Assembly (NCBI RefSeq): GCF_900112845.1
Contig: NZ_FONG01000001.1
Span: 496,001 to 560,000 of the forward strand
Direction: 5' to 3'
DNA length: 64,000 nt
From: Actinacidiphila alni
GTDB lineage: Bacteria > Actinomycetota > Actinomycetes > Streptomycetales > Streptomycetaceae
Part shown: positions 18,117-26,612 of the stretch, one piece after another
Numbering within the stretch: the first letter of the stretch is position 1
Layout: each line of letters begins with the position of its first letter
The notes under the pieces: model-generated
The model's input: only the letters and a program-made list of their open reading frames with translations
Told to the model about the DNA's origin: nothing
Database searches by the model: none
Program-made: the position numbers and the translations under genes

Positions 18117-18419
18117 TTTTCGCCTGACGGCGAGTGAGGTCTTCCAGGGGCGCGGGGGCGCGCCGGCGGAGTGCGGTAACCCTCAGGGGCGCGGGGACGC
18201 GGCGCTGCGCTGGCGGAAGTGGGTGCCCGATAGGGGCGCGGGGAACTGCGCGCTCAGCCCCCACCGGCCCGGTGGTCGCACAACAACAGCGTCTGCCCCG
18301 CTGGGGGCGGTTTTTTGCCTGCGGCCTGGCGTGGGCTGAGCGCGCAGTTCCCCGCGCCCCTAACGAACCGCACTCCGCAGGAGATCACGCACCGCACTCC
18401 GCCGGCGCGAGCGCAGCGG
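18117..18419. repeat. Long-hairpin dispersed repeat, copy A
   Basis: Perfect 30-bp inverted arms at 18231-18260 and 18333-18362 (core AGGGGCGCGGGGAACTGCGC and its complement) enclose a 72-bp loop. The loop has its own hairpin CCACCGGCCCGGTGG and a rho-independent-like GCCCCGCTGGGGGCGGTTTTTT. Flanks hold GCGGAGTGCGG repeats and a TCGCCTGACGG block. The same modules occur at 61617-61880 in opposite orientation and partly at 46309-46390. It fills the whole 347-bp gap between the convergent ALDH and ROK genes, so a bidirectional terminator role is plausible. I find no gene here. Confidence 0.8.
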
Positions 18420-19601
18420 CTACGCCATGGAATCCAAGGCCCGGCCCACTGCCAAGTGAACCGCCCCGAGGAGGGTGGCGCGGTCACCGAGACCGCCGAC
18501 CGTCACCTCTGTGTCCCAAGCCAACTCCCGGACAACGCGCCGCACTTCGAGAAGGACGAGCTGGTTCTGCCCGACGCCGCCGCCGAGGACGACAAGCCCG
18601 GGGTCGAGGAGGGCGACGACTCCGGCGACGAGCCGTCCGATGTCGGCGGCGTGCTGATCGACCACCCGCCGGGCGGCGGAATGCCCCGAGGCGGCGGCCT
18701 CGAAAAGAGCCTTGGCGTCACGCGGCACACTCCCCGCCCCGGCCGGAGGCCACGACGCCGCGCACCGCTCCATCAGAGCGTCGGAGCCGAGGAACCGTTC
18801 GAGCCCGGCCCGCTCGGGCCGGTGCGACGGCGACCAGGGGAAAGGCAGCATCGCGGCCTCACCGGCCGCCCCGTTGGCGCCCTGCATGAGCCGTCCGTCG
18901 ACCACGATCCCGACACCGATCTTCACGCCGACCTGGATGTACGCGAACATCTGCTCGTCGCGCGCCACGCCGAACCTGTGCTCGGCGACGGCCGCGCAGT
19001 TGACGTTGTTCTCGACGGTGACCGGCACCCCGGCCGGCACGTCGAGCGCGTCGGTGATCCGTACGGTCCCGTCGGCCTGGAGGCCGCCGTCGGACGGGCC
19101 GGCCGAACCGCCGCGCCCCCGCCCGGTGGTGGGCAGTGTCGGCGCCGCGACGACCACCTCGCGCAGCGGCCCGAAGCGCGCGCCCACCTCCGCCCGTACC
19201 GTACGGACCACGCCCGCCGCGGCGTCCGCGGCCTCCGGTGTGACCGTCGGCTGGTCGGCGGCCAGCCGTTCCTCGGCGGCGCCGATCTCCCGGCCGTCGA
19301 GGGTGTACGCGGCGGCCCGTACACCGGTGGCGCCGATCTCGACGCCGAGTACGTGCCCGGCGCCGGCCGCCAGTGAATAGAGCACGGCGCTGCGCCCGGT
19401 GGCGCCGCGCGAACTGCCCTGCCCGGCGACCAGCCCGAGCCGGGAGAGTTCGGCCATGGCCACCGACATGGTCGGCCGGGACAGCGCGAGCGCCGTACTG
19501 AGCTGCGGCCGGGTCGCGGGACCGTCCACCGCGAGCGCCCGCAGTACGGACCGCGCGCTGGCGGGCAGGTCGAAGCGGTCGACGGCGACGGTCGTGTCCA
19601 T
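18420..19601 (-). CDS. ROK-family transcriptional regulator
   Basis: ATG 19601; 393 aa. N-terminal winged helix (about 10-70, DGPATRPQLSTALALSRPTMS) and a C-terminal ROK fold: LGVEIGATGVRAAAYTLDG is the phosphate-binding start, VENNVNCAAVAEHRFG the substrate loop and LVVLGGGVGQN the C-terminal block. The zinc-binding CxCGxxGC motif of ROK kinases is absent: the segment after GEAAMLPFPW has no such cysteines. This supports a regulator rather than a glucokinase. Effectors of the family are sugars or sugar phosphates. It is likely to regulate the neighbouring glycan genes, and itself through the palindrome at 19604. Confidence 0.9.
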   Translation of the reverse strand: MDTTVAVDRFDLPASARSVLRALAVDGPATRPQLSTALALSRPTMSVAMAELSRLGLVAGQGSSRGATGRSAVLYSLAAGAGHVLGVEIGATGVRAAAYTLDGREIGAAEERLAADQPTVTPEAADAAAGVVRTVRAEVGARFGPLREVVVAAPTLPTTGRGRGGSAGPSDGGLQADGTVRITDALDVPAGVPVTVENNVNCAAVAEHRFGVARDEQMFAYIQVGVKIGVGIVVDGRLMQGANGAAGEAAMLPFPWSPSHRPERAGLERFLGSDALMERCAASWPPAGAGSVPRDAKALFEAAASGHSAARRVVDQHAADIGRLVAGVVALLDPGLVVLGGGVGQNQLVLLEVRRVVRELAWDTEVTVGGLGDRATLLGAVHLAVGRALDSMA

Positions 19602-19603
19602 CC

Positions 19604-19615
19604 GGTAAAGTTACC
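19604..19615. promoter_or_regulatory. Perfect palindrome GGTAAAGTTACC just upstream of the ROK gene
   Basis: The 12-bp site (GGTAA-NN-TTACC) ends three bases before the regulator's start codon, a position that would block transcription or translation. Autoregulation by the ROK protein is the simple reading. Confidence 0.45.
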
Positions 19616-19769
19616 CGATCGACGCCCCGGCCTCCCGTGGAGTTCGGCCGGTTGACCGAAGTGTCCGGCCCGCCGCACGGCGGACCCACAGGGACCTCAC
19701 ACGCTTCTCCAGGACCTGACAAGTCTTGACACCCTCCAACCCCCGGAGGAACATCTACTGTTGATCGTT

Positions 19770-19783
19770 TGACAACGTTGTCG
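19770..19783. promoter_or_regulatory. LacI-type operator TGACAACGTTGTCG upstream of GH92 gene
   Basis: This is a 14-bp palindrome with one mismatch, centred on AACGTT, typical of LacI/GalR operators. It is 29 bp upstream of the GTG at 19812 and overlaps a TTGACA hexamer at 19769-19774. The exact palindrome recurs at 50096 before the second GH92 locus. Confidence 0.65.
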
Positions 19784-19811
19784 TAAGCGATGCATACGAA
19801 GGGTGGGAATC

Positions 19812-22800
19812 GTGTCGGACAAAGCAGCGCGGCCGACGGGCAGAGACAGAAAACGATGGAGAGGCCGCGGCGTGAGCGCGGTGGCCGCGGTGGCGACGGC
19901 CGTCCTCGGTGTCAGCCTCGGACTCGGCGCGGGCCCGGCGAGCGCGACCCCCGGCTCCGCCGGCGGCCACGGCGCGGCACCGGCCGCCGCCGTCAACCCC
20001 CTCATCGGCTCATCGAACGCCGGCAACACCTACCCGGGCGCCGTCACCCCGTTCGGCATGCTGGCCTGGAGCCCGCAGAATTCGACGGGCAACCAGTTCT
20101 CCACGCCCGCCCCCGGCGGCTACCAGTACGACGCGACGCGCATCCGCGGCTTCAGCCTGACCCACCTCAACGGTGTGGGCTGTTCCGGCGCCAACGGTGA
20201 CATACCGATCATGCCGTACGTCGGCGACGTCGACTCCTCGCCCAGTTCCGACACCAAGGACGCGAAGTACGCGTCGACCTTCTCGCACGCCAACGAGACG
20301 GCGCAGGCGGGCTATTACAAGGTCGGCCTGGACAGCGGCGCCAGCGCCGAACTGACCACCACCGCGCGCACCGGCACCGGCGAGTTCGGCTTCCCCGCCG
20401 ACAAGCCCGCCAGCATGCTCTTCCGCACCTCCAACTCCGAGAGCGGCAGCGCCGCCGCCGACGTCACGGTCGACGCCGCGGCCCGTACCGTCACCGGCTC
20501 GGTGAGCGCGGGCAACTTCTGCGGCCCGCAGAGCGCCAACAACCGGCACGACGTCTACACCCTTTACTTCACCGCGCACTTCGACCAGGACTTCGCGAAG
20601 GTCGGCACCTGGACCGACGGCACCCTCAACCCGGGTTCCACCACGGCCTCCGGCGGCACCGGCTACAACTCCAGCGGCAACGCCACCGCGGGCAAGGGCT
20701 CCGGCGCCTACGTCACCTTCGCGCCCGGCACCAAGCAGGTGCAGGCCAAGGTCGCGATCTCGTACGTCAGCGCGCACAACGCGGAGACCAACCTCGCCGC
20801 CGAGAACCCGCCGCACGCGAGCTTCGACTCCATCAGGTCCAAGGCGACCGCCGCGTGGAACAGCGCGCTGGGCAAGATCCAGGTCTCCGGCGGCTCCGCC
20901 GACCAGACGAGCACCTTCTACACCGCGCTCTACCACTCGATGCTGGAGCCGACCCTCACCAGCGACGTCAACGGCCAGTACCTGGGCGGCGACCGCAAGA
21001 CCCACTCGCTGGCACGCGGACAGCACGCGCAGTACGGCACCTTCTCCGGCTGGGACCAGTACCGGGCCCAGGTGCAGCTGCTGACCCTGCTCGACACCCG
21101 GGTCGGCAGCGACTACGCGCAGTCGCTGTACAACTATGCCCAGCAGCGCGACGGCGAATGGGACCGCTGGCTGCTGGAGAACGGCAAGACCAGCATCATG
21201 TCCGGCGACCCCTCGGACGCGGCGCTGGCCGGCATCTACGCCTTCGGCGGCCACGGCTTCGACGTCAAGGGCGCCCTCGCCTCGCTGGTGAAGGCCGCCA
21301 CGGTGCCGACCGCCAACGACTCCGACAGCTCCGGCTGCAACGTCGAATGCGTGGGCCAGCGACCGGCGTTGGACAAGTACCTCCAACTCGGTTACGTGCC
21401 CGCCGACAACTGCCACTGCTGGGGCGGCGCCGCCGAGACGCTGGAGGACGCCGCGGCCGACTTCGGCATCTCGGAGCTGGCCGGCCAGGTGCACGACCGC
21501 AAGAACCAGAAGAAGTTCGCCGAGCGCAGCGGCAACTGGACCAACGTCTTCGACCCGAACGCGACCGCGCAGGGCGGCTACATGCGCGACCGCAGGTCCG
21601 ACGGGTCGTGGTCGGGGGCCAACTTCAGCCCCTCGACCGGCAGCGGCTTCGTCGAGGGCAGCAGCGCCCGCTACACGTGGATGGTCTACTCCGACGTCGA
21701 GGGCCTGGCGAAGGCGATGGGCGGCAACGCCACCGCGATCTCCCGCCTGGACGCCTTCTTCCGCAACCCGGACGGCACCTTCGACTTCTCCGCCCGCGAC
21801 CAGACCCGCTACGACGCCACCAACGAGCCCGACATCAACGCGCCGTACCTGTACGACTACCTGGGCGCCCCGTACAAGACCCAGGAGACCGTGCGCGCCG
21901 AGACCGACGGGCTGTGGACCAACACCCCCGGCGGCATCCCCGGCAACGACGACGCGGGCACCATGTCGTCGTGGTACGTCTTCTCCGCGCTCGGCATGTA
22001 CCCGCAGGTGCCCAGCCGCGCCGACCTGGTGCTGTCCGCGCCGGTCTTCCCGCACGCGGTGATCCGTACCGGCCTCGGCAAGAAGATCACCGTCAACGCG
22101 CCGCAGGCGTCCACGAAGAACATCTACATCCAGGGCCTGCGCGTCAACGGCAAGAAGTCCGACAATCCGTGGCTGCCCGCCTCCTTCGCCACCCGCGGCG
22201 GCACCCTCGACTACACCCTGGGCGGCACCGCGAACACCAAGTGGGGCAGCTCCGCCAAGGACGCGCCGCCGTCCTTCCGCGACGGCGAGGCACAGTTCTT
22301 CGCCTCGACCGCGCCCGGCCAGGTCAAGGTCGAGCCGGGCGGCACCGAGACCAGCACGCTGAAGCTCACCACCATCCAGGACAAGACGATCGACGTCCGG
22401 TGGAACGCGAAGGCGCCGGCGGGCATCAGCCTCACGCCCGCGTCGGGCCGGGTCCGGGTGCCCAAGGAGGGCGCGGCGGACGCGAAGCTGTCGGTGTCGG
22501 TCGCCAAGGACACCAAGCCCGGTGTCTACACCGTCCCGATCACCCTGACCTCCTCGCACGGCGGCACCGCGCCGCCGGTGTCCCTGTCGGTGACGGTCGG
22601 AGTGCGCGGCACCATCACCTGGTACGTCAACAACGCCGGCATCTCGGCGGACGACACCAATCCGGCCGCCAACTTCGACGGTGAGGGGTGGAGTTACTCG
22701 GCGGCGGCGCTGGCCGCGGCCGGTGCCACCCCCGGCGGCACCGTCTCAGCCGCGGGCTTCGACTTCACCTGGCCCCAGGTGGCGCCCGGCGCCCCCGACA

Positions 22801-23189
22801 ACATCGTGGTCGGCGGCGAGGACCAGGTCCTGGACGTCTCCAAGACGTCGGCCGGCGCGACGAAGCTGAGCCTGCTCGGCAGCGCGAGCGAGGGCCAGAC
22901 CACCGGCACGGTCACGTTGACGTACACCGACGGCACCACCCAGCAGGCCGACATCGGCTTCAGCGACTGGACCCTCGGCGGCGGCGCGCAGCAGCCCTCG
23001 TACGGCAACGTCGTCGCGGTGCACACCACCTACCGCGACGTACAGGGCGGCGGCAAGGACCCGGTGGGCACCGAGGTCTTCGCCACCGCGCCGATCGCGC
23101 TCCAGGCGGGCAAGCAACTGGCCAGCGTGACGCTGCCGTCCAGCACGGACGGCGGTGACATGCACATCTTCTCCGTGGCGACGGCCTGA
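19812..23189 (+). CDS. Secreted GH92 alpha-mannosidase with NEW3-like C-terminal domains
   Basis: GTG 19812 has AAGGGTGGGAATC upstream and begins a typical signal peptide (RKRWRGRGVSAVAAV...ASATPG); a GTG at 19803 is too close to its ribosome site. 1,125 aa. The GH92 module shows NPLIGSSNAGNTYPGAVTPF at the N-terminus and the catalytic signature GNDDAGTMSSWYVFSALGMY; CHCWGGAAETLED is also typical. After about residue 830 come an NEW3-like Ig fold and a C-terminal beta-sandwich containing FDFTWP. GH92 enzymes are calcium-dependent exo-alpha-mannosidases acting on N-glycans or fungal mannans. A LacI-type site lies upstream. The linkage preference is unknown. Confidence 0.92.
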   Translation: MSDKAARPTGRDRKRWRGRGVSAVAAVATAVLGVSLGLGAGPASATPGSAGGHGAAPAAAVNPLIGSSNAGNTYPGAVTPFGMLAWSPQNSTGNQFSTPAPGGYQYDATRIRGFSLTHLNGVGCSGANGDIPIMPYVGDVDSSPSSDTKDAKYASTFSHANETAQAGYYKVGLDSGASAELTTTARTGTGEFGFPADKPASMLFRTSNSESGSAAADVTVDAAARTVTGSVSAGNFCGPQSANNRHDVYTLYFTAHFDQDFAKVGTWTDGTLNPGSTTASGGTGYNSSGNATAGKGSGAYVTFAPGTKQVQAKVAISYVSAHNAETNLAAENPPHASFDSIRSKATAAWNSALGKIQVSGGSADQTSTFYTALYHSMLEPTLTSDVNGQYLGGDRKTHSLARGQHAQYGTFSGWDQYRAQVQLLTLLDTRVGSDYAQSLYNYAQQRDGEWDRWLLENGKTSIMSGDPSDAALAGIYAFGGHGFDVKGALASLVKAATVPTANDSDSSGCNVECVGQRPALDKYLQLGYVPADNCHCWGGAAETLEDAAADFGISELAGQVHDRKNQKKFAERSGNWTNVFDPNATAQGGYMRDRRSDGSWSGANFSPSTGSGFVEGSSARYTWMVYSDVEGLAKAMGGNATAISRLDAFFRNPDGTFDFSARDQTRYDATNEPDINAPYLYDYLGAPYKTQETVRAETDGLWTNTPGGIPGNDDAGTMSSWYVFSALGMYPQVPSRADLVLSAPVFPHAVIRTGLGKKITVNAPQASTKNIYIQGLRVNGKKSDNPWLPASFATRGGTLDYTLGGTANTKWGSSAKDAPPSFRDGEAQFFASTAPGQVKVEPGGTETSTLKLTTIQDKTIDVRWNAKAPAGISLTPASGRVRVPKEGAADAKLSVSVAKDTKPGVYTVPITLTSSHGGTAPPVSLSVTVGVRGTITWYVNNAGISADDTNPAANFDGEGWSYSAAALAAAGATPGGTVSAAGFDFTWPQVAPGAPDNIVVGGEDQVLDVSKTSAGATKLSLLGSASEGQTTGTVTLTYTDGTTQQADIGFSDWTLGGGAQQPSYGNVVAVHTTYRDVQGGGKDPVGTEVFATAPIALQAGKQLASVTLPSSTDGGDMHIFSVATA

Positions 23190-23213
23190 CCCCGGCGGTC
23201 CACCGCGGAGAGC

Positions 23214-23256
23214 GCGGGGCGGGTACGACCGGCACGACCGGTGGTACCCGCCCCGC
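23214..23256 (+). terminator. Strong hairpin after the GH92 gene
   Basis: Arms GCGGGGCGGGTAC (23214-23226) and GTACCCGCCCCGC (23244-23256) pair perfectly over 13 bp, and an inner ACCGG/CCGGT pair extends the stem. It starts 25 bp past the stop at 23189. Confidence 0.75.
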
Positions 23257-23421
23257 ACCCATGTGCGCACCCGACACCTCAACGCCCCACCGCCCACCCC
23301 CTGTTCAGGGCGAATTGGCCGGGGTGCCGTGGTGCGCGCGGCCCGTCCGCCGCTAGGGTCACTGCTGTCACAGGGCCGTCCCGAGCCGCGGGCGGTCCAA
23401 CTGCCGAGACCGGGAGTTCCG

Positions 23422-24273
23422 TTGACCGCAACCGCCGGCGCCCTCAGCCGCCGCGCCGCCGCCCTGCTGCTCGCCACCGCCGCCCTGGCCGCCGTCGGCA
23501 CCTCGACGGCGCACGCCGACTCGCCCGGCGGCTGGACCGCCGCCGGCAGTTCGACGCTCAGCACGCTCACCGCCGGCGAGGGCATCGCCACCCGCGCCGA
23601 CGGCTCGGTGCTCACCCGCGGGCTCGGTTCGATCCCGCTGCGCCTGCGCGTCGCCGGCTGGAACCACATCGGCGACCCGGACATCGTGGGCGGCTACACC
23701 TACGACGCCTACCAGGGCGGCGACGACGCCACCTCGAAGATGTTCGAGGTCACCACGCCCGACGGGCACGCCTACGACTACACGCACCCGCTGGACCCCG
23801 GCGAACTGCTCAACAACTCCTTCGCGACCGTCTCGCCCGACGGGCAGTGGCTGGTCGAGGGGGAGTGGAACACCGTGAACCGGCTCCAGGTCTTCCCCGC
23901 TCCGCTGACCAACCCCGCCACCCCGGCCACCGGCGGCACCCTCCCGCAGGCCGGCCAGATCACCTTGAGCACGCCGGTCACCGACGTGCAGGGCTGCGAC
24001 TTCGTCTCCACCACCCGGCTGGTGTGCGTCTCGGACGACGATGCCAAGGACGTCTTCCAGGTGGACCTCCCGCACGCGCTGGACGGCACGCCGGTCACCG
24101 GCCAGGTCAGCACCCTCTTCCAGGTGCCGAAGAAGAGCATCTGCTCGGGCTCCTTCGAGACCGAGGGCGTCGACTACGACCCGGGCGCCAAGGTGCTCCG
24201 CGTCGAGATCATCTCGCCGAGCGTGTGCGCGGTGACCACCACCTCGTACAGCTATCGCCCCACCACGGGCTGA
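23422..24273 (+). CDS. Secreted protein of unknown function
   Basis: The only sensible start is TTG 23422, with CGGGAG seven bases upstream, giving 283 aa that begin with a clean signal peptide ending STAHADSP. The rest looks like an extracellular beta-rich domain: WNHIGDPDIVGGYTYDAYQG, SPDGQWLVEGEWN, and two cysteine-containing segments (GCDFVSTTRLVCVSDD and KKSICSGSF), suggesting disulfides. The SPDGQWLV and GCDFVSTTRLVCVSDD blocks recall beta-propeller blades, but no family is recognised. It lies between GH92 and the chitinase in the same direction, with a terminator before it and the chitinase promoter after it, so it is probably a single-gene unit. Confidence 0.75.
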   Translation: MTATAGALSRRAAALLLATAALAAVGTSTAHADSPGGWTAAGSSTLSTLTAGEGIATRADGSVLTRGLGSIPLRLRVAGWNHIGDPDIVGGYTYDAYQGGDDATSKMFEVTTPDGHAYDYTHPLDPGELLNNSFATVSPDGQWLVEGEWNTVNRLQVFPAPLTNPATPATGGTLPQAGQITLSTPVTDVQGCDFVSTTRLVCVSDDDAKDVFQVDLPHALDGTPVTGQVSTLFQVPKKSICSGSFETEGVDYDPGAKVLRVEIISPSVCAVTTTSYSYRPTTG

Positions 24274-24314
24274 CGGGCCCGTCGCTCCTGTCGCGTCGCC
24301 GCACTCACCGGGCT

Positions 24315-24356
24315 TGGTCCAGACCTATTGACGAGTGGTTGAGACCACTTTACGAT
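24315..24356 (+). promoter_or_regulatory. Chitinase promoter with dre (DasR) site in the -35/-10 spacer
   Basis: TTGACG (24328-24333) and TACGAT (24351-24356) are separated by 17 bp. The spacer 24334-24349 is AGTGGTTGAGACCACT, close to the DasR consensus ACTGGTCTAGACCACT. Just upstream, TGGTCCAGACCT (24315-24326) equals the 12-bp direct-repeat element known from Streptomyces chitinase promoters. DasR is repressed in binding by glucosamine-6-phosphate, so expression should follow chitin or GlcNAc supply. The start codon is 52 bp past the -10 box. Confidence 0.85.
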
Positions 24357-24407
24357 CCGGTCCACCACGGCCCTGTGAGTGCGCGACGACACCACGAGGA
24401 GCACGAC

Positions 24408-25475
24408 ATGATCGGTCGGCGGTTACGTCTGCTGGGCATCGGCCTGGCCATGGCATTCCTGACACAGATCCCGGCCGCCGCGGCGGCCCACGCGGCACGG
24501 CCGGCGTCGGCGGCGGCCGACACCTGCGCCACCAAGGCGAAGCCCTCGGGCAAGGTCCTCCAGGGCTACTGGGAGAACTGGGACGGCGCCGCCAACGGCG
24601 TGCACCCCGGCCTCGGCTGGATCCCCATCACCGACAGCCGCATCGCCGCCCACGGCTACAACGTGATCAACGCGGCCTTCCCCGTCATCCTCTCCGACGG
24701 CACCGTGCTCTGGCAGGACGGCATGGACTCGGGCGTCAAGGTCGCCACCCCGGCCGAGATGTGCCAGGCCAAGGCCGCGGGCGCGACGATCCTGATGTCC
24801 ATCGGCGGCGCCACCGCCGGCATCGACCTCAGCTCCAGCGCGGTCGCCGACCGCTTCGTGAACACCATCGTGCCGATCCTCAAGCAGTACAACTTCGACG
24901 GCATCGACATCGACATCGAGACCGGCCTGGTCGGCAGCGGCAGCATCGGCACCCTGTCCGCCTCGCAGGCCAACCTGGAACGGATCATCGACGGCGTGCT
25001 GTCCCGGATGCCCGCCGGATTCGGCCTGACGATGGCCCCCGAGACGGCGTACGTCACCGGCGGCAGCATCACCTACGGCTCCATCTGGGGCGCCTACCTG
25101 CCGATCGTGAAGAAGTACGCCGACAACGGCAGGCTCTGGTGGCTCAATATGCAGTACTACAACGGCAGCATGTACGGCTGCCACGGCGACTCGTACGAGG
25201 CCGGCACGGTGGCCGGCTTCACCGCGCAGACCAGCTGCCTCAACACCGGTCTCGTCGTCCAGGGCACCACCGTCCGGGTGCCGTACGACAAGCAGGTCCC
25301 GGGGCTGCCCGCCCAACCGGGCGCGGGCGGCGGCTACATGGCGCCGAACCTCGTCTCGCAGGCGTGGAATTCCTACTCCGGCGCGCTCAAGGGCCTGATG
25401 ACCTGGTCGCTGAACTGGGACGGCTCGAAGAGCTGGACCTTCGGCAACAACGTCAAGGCCCTGCAAGGGCGTTGA
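24408..25475 (+). CDS. Secreted GH18 chitinase
   Basis: ATG 24408 follows GAGGAGCACGAC. 355 aa: signal peptide to about residue 35-40 (RLRLLGIGLAMAFL...AAAAHAARPASA), then a single GH18 TIM barrel. VLQGYWENWDGA is the first strand, ILMSIGGATAG the SxGG motif, and FDGIDIDIE the DxxDxDxE catalytic motif with Glu as acid; MTWSLNWD is the terminal barrel strand. No carbohydrate-binding or fibronectin domain is attached, so it is a short catalytic-only enzyme that probably favours soluble chito-oligomers. An endo-N-acetylglucosaminidase role is less likely given the dre promoter. Confidence 0.93.
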   Translation: MIGRRLRLLGIGLAMAFLTQIPAAAAAHAARPASAAADTCATKAKPSGKVLQGYWENWDGAANGVHPGLGWIPITDSRIAAHGYNVINAAFPVILSDGTVLWQDGMDSGVKVATPAEMCQAKAAGATILMSIGGATAGIDLSSSAVADRFVNTIVPILKQYNFDGIDIDIETGLVGSGSIGTLSASQANLERIIDGVLSRMPAGFGLTMAPETAYVTGGSITYGSIWGAYLPIVKKYADNGRLWWLNMQYYNGSMYGCHGDSYEAGTVAGFTAQTSCLNTGLVVQGTTVRVPYDKQVPGLPAQPGAGGGYMAPNLVSQAWNSYSGALKGLMTWSLNWDGSKSWTFGNNVKALQGR

Positions 25476-25506
25476 CGCCTGGCCGGCGCCGGGGCGACAC
25501 CAGGAC

Positions 25507-25541
25507 CCGGGGCGCCCGTCCGCGGCGGGCGGGCGCCCCGG
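25507..25541. terminator. Bidirectional terminator between chitinase and oxidoreductase genes
   Basis: Arms CCGGGGCGCCCG (25507-25518) and CGGGCGCCCCGG (25530-25541) form a perfect 12-bp stem with an 11-bp loop between two convergent stop codons. Confidence 0.75.
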
Positions 25542-25561
25542 CACCACCACCGGCGGCGGGC

Positions 25562-26446
25562 TCAGCCGGTGATCAGGGCCGGCGCCAGCCGCCGCCACTC
25601 CTCCAGCGGCAGCGGACGCGCCGGGTCGCCGTTGATCACCTGGACGGCCAGATGGTCGGCGCCCGCGGCGAGGAATTCCGCCGCACGCGCCGCGACGGCC
25701 GCCTCGTCGCCGAGGACGAAGACCGCGTCCACCAGCCGGTCGCTGCCGCCGCCCGCCAGATCCTCCTCGGTGAAGCCCGAACGCAGCAGATTGCTCGTGT
25801 AGTTGGACAGCGCCAGATACATCGCCAGGTGCTCGCGGGCCTTGCCGCGGGCCGCGTCGAGATCGGTGTCGAGCACCACTTTGACCTCCGGCGCCAGCAG
25901 CGGCCCGTCGCCGAGGATCGCCCGCGCCTTCGCGGTGTGCTCCGGCGTCACGAGATAGGGGTGCGCGCCGCCCGCCCGGTCCCGGGACAGCTCCAGCATC
26001 TTCGGGCCGAGCGCCGCCAGCACCCGGCGGTCGGCGGGCACCGGTTCCGGCGCCTCGTCCAGGCCGGTGAGATAGTCGCGCATCGCCGAGTACGGCTTGG
26101 CGTACCGCTCGACGGCCCGGCTGTGACTGACGCCGAGCCCGAGCAGAAACCGTCCCGGGTGGGCGCGCTCCACCGCGGCCCGCCGGGCGGCGACATCGGC
26201 CGCGTCGTGGTTCCAGATGTTGAGGATGCCGGTCGCCACCGTCAGCCGCTCGGTGGCCTTCAGTACCGGTTCCGCGGCCTCCACCCCCGGACTGCTGCCC
26301 AGCCAGACCGCACCGTAGCCCAGCGCCTCGACCTCGGCGGCGGCCTCCTCGTACGCCGGGGTCCAGGTCAGGCCCTCACCGCAGGCCGCCCTGCTCCAGG
26401 CGCTGTTCCAGATCCCGATCCTGCCCAGGCGGTCGTACTGTCCCAT
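25562..26446 (-). CDS. LLM-class F420-dependent oxidoreductase
   Basis: ATG 26446 follows GGAAGGCCGGAC; the longer frame to 26518 has no good start. 294 aa with a luciferase-like TIM barrel: AAAEVEALGYGAVWLGSSPG, LTVATGILNIWNHDA, RFLLGLGVSHS and VFVLGDEAAVAARAAEFLAAGADHLAVQ. The short single-domain form resembles the probable F420-dependent enzymes common in actinobacteria. The substrate is unknown. It converges on the chitinase and stands alone. Confidence 0.9.
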   Translation of the reverse strand: MGQYDRLGRIGIWNSAWSRAACGEGLTWTPAYEEAAAEVEALGYGAVWLGSSPGVEAAEPVLKATERLTVATGILNIWNHDAADVAARRAAVERAHPGRFLLGLGVSHSRAVERYAKPYSAMRDYLTGLDEAPEPVPADRRVLAALGPKMLELSRDRAGGAHPYLVTPEHTAKARAILGDGPLLAPEVKVVLDTDLDAARGKAREHLAMYLALSNYTSNLLRSGFTEEDLAGGGSDRLVDAVFVLGDEAAVAARAAEFLAAGADHLAVQVINGDPARPLPLEEWRRLAPALITG

Positions 26447-26612
26447 GTCCGGCCTTCCTCGATCCGTGCGCGTGCTGACAGCAGTGTCAAGCCGGAGGGC
26501 GGCCCGTCTGTTCCGCACCCTGTGGTCCGATCGGGTGCGAAGCGGCGGACCGCCCTCGGCGGACGCGCTCCTGATGCGGCGCGCCCGTGGTGCTACGGCG
26601 TCGGATCCACTG

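Noticed and set aside
19724..19761. TTGACA (19726) with TACTGT (19756) as GH92 promoter
   Set aside because: The spacing of 24 bp is too long for a standard promoter.
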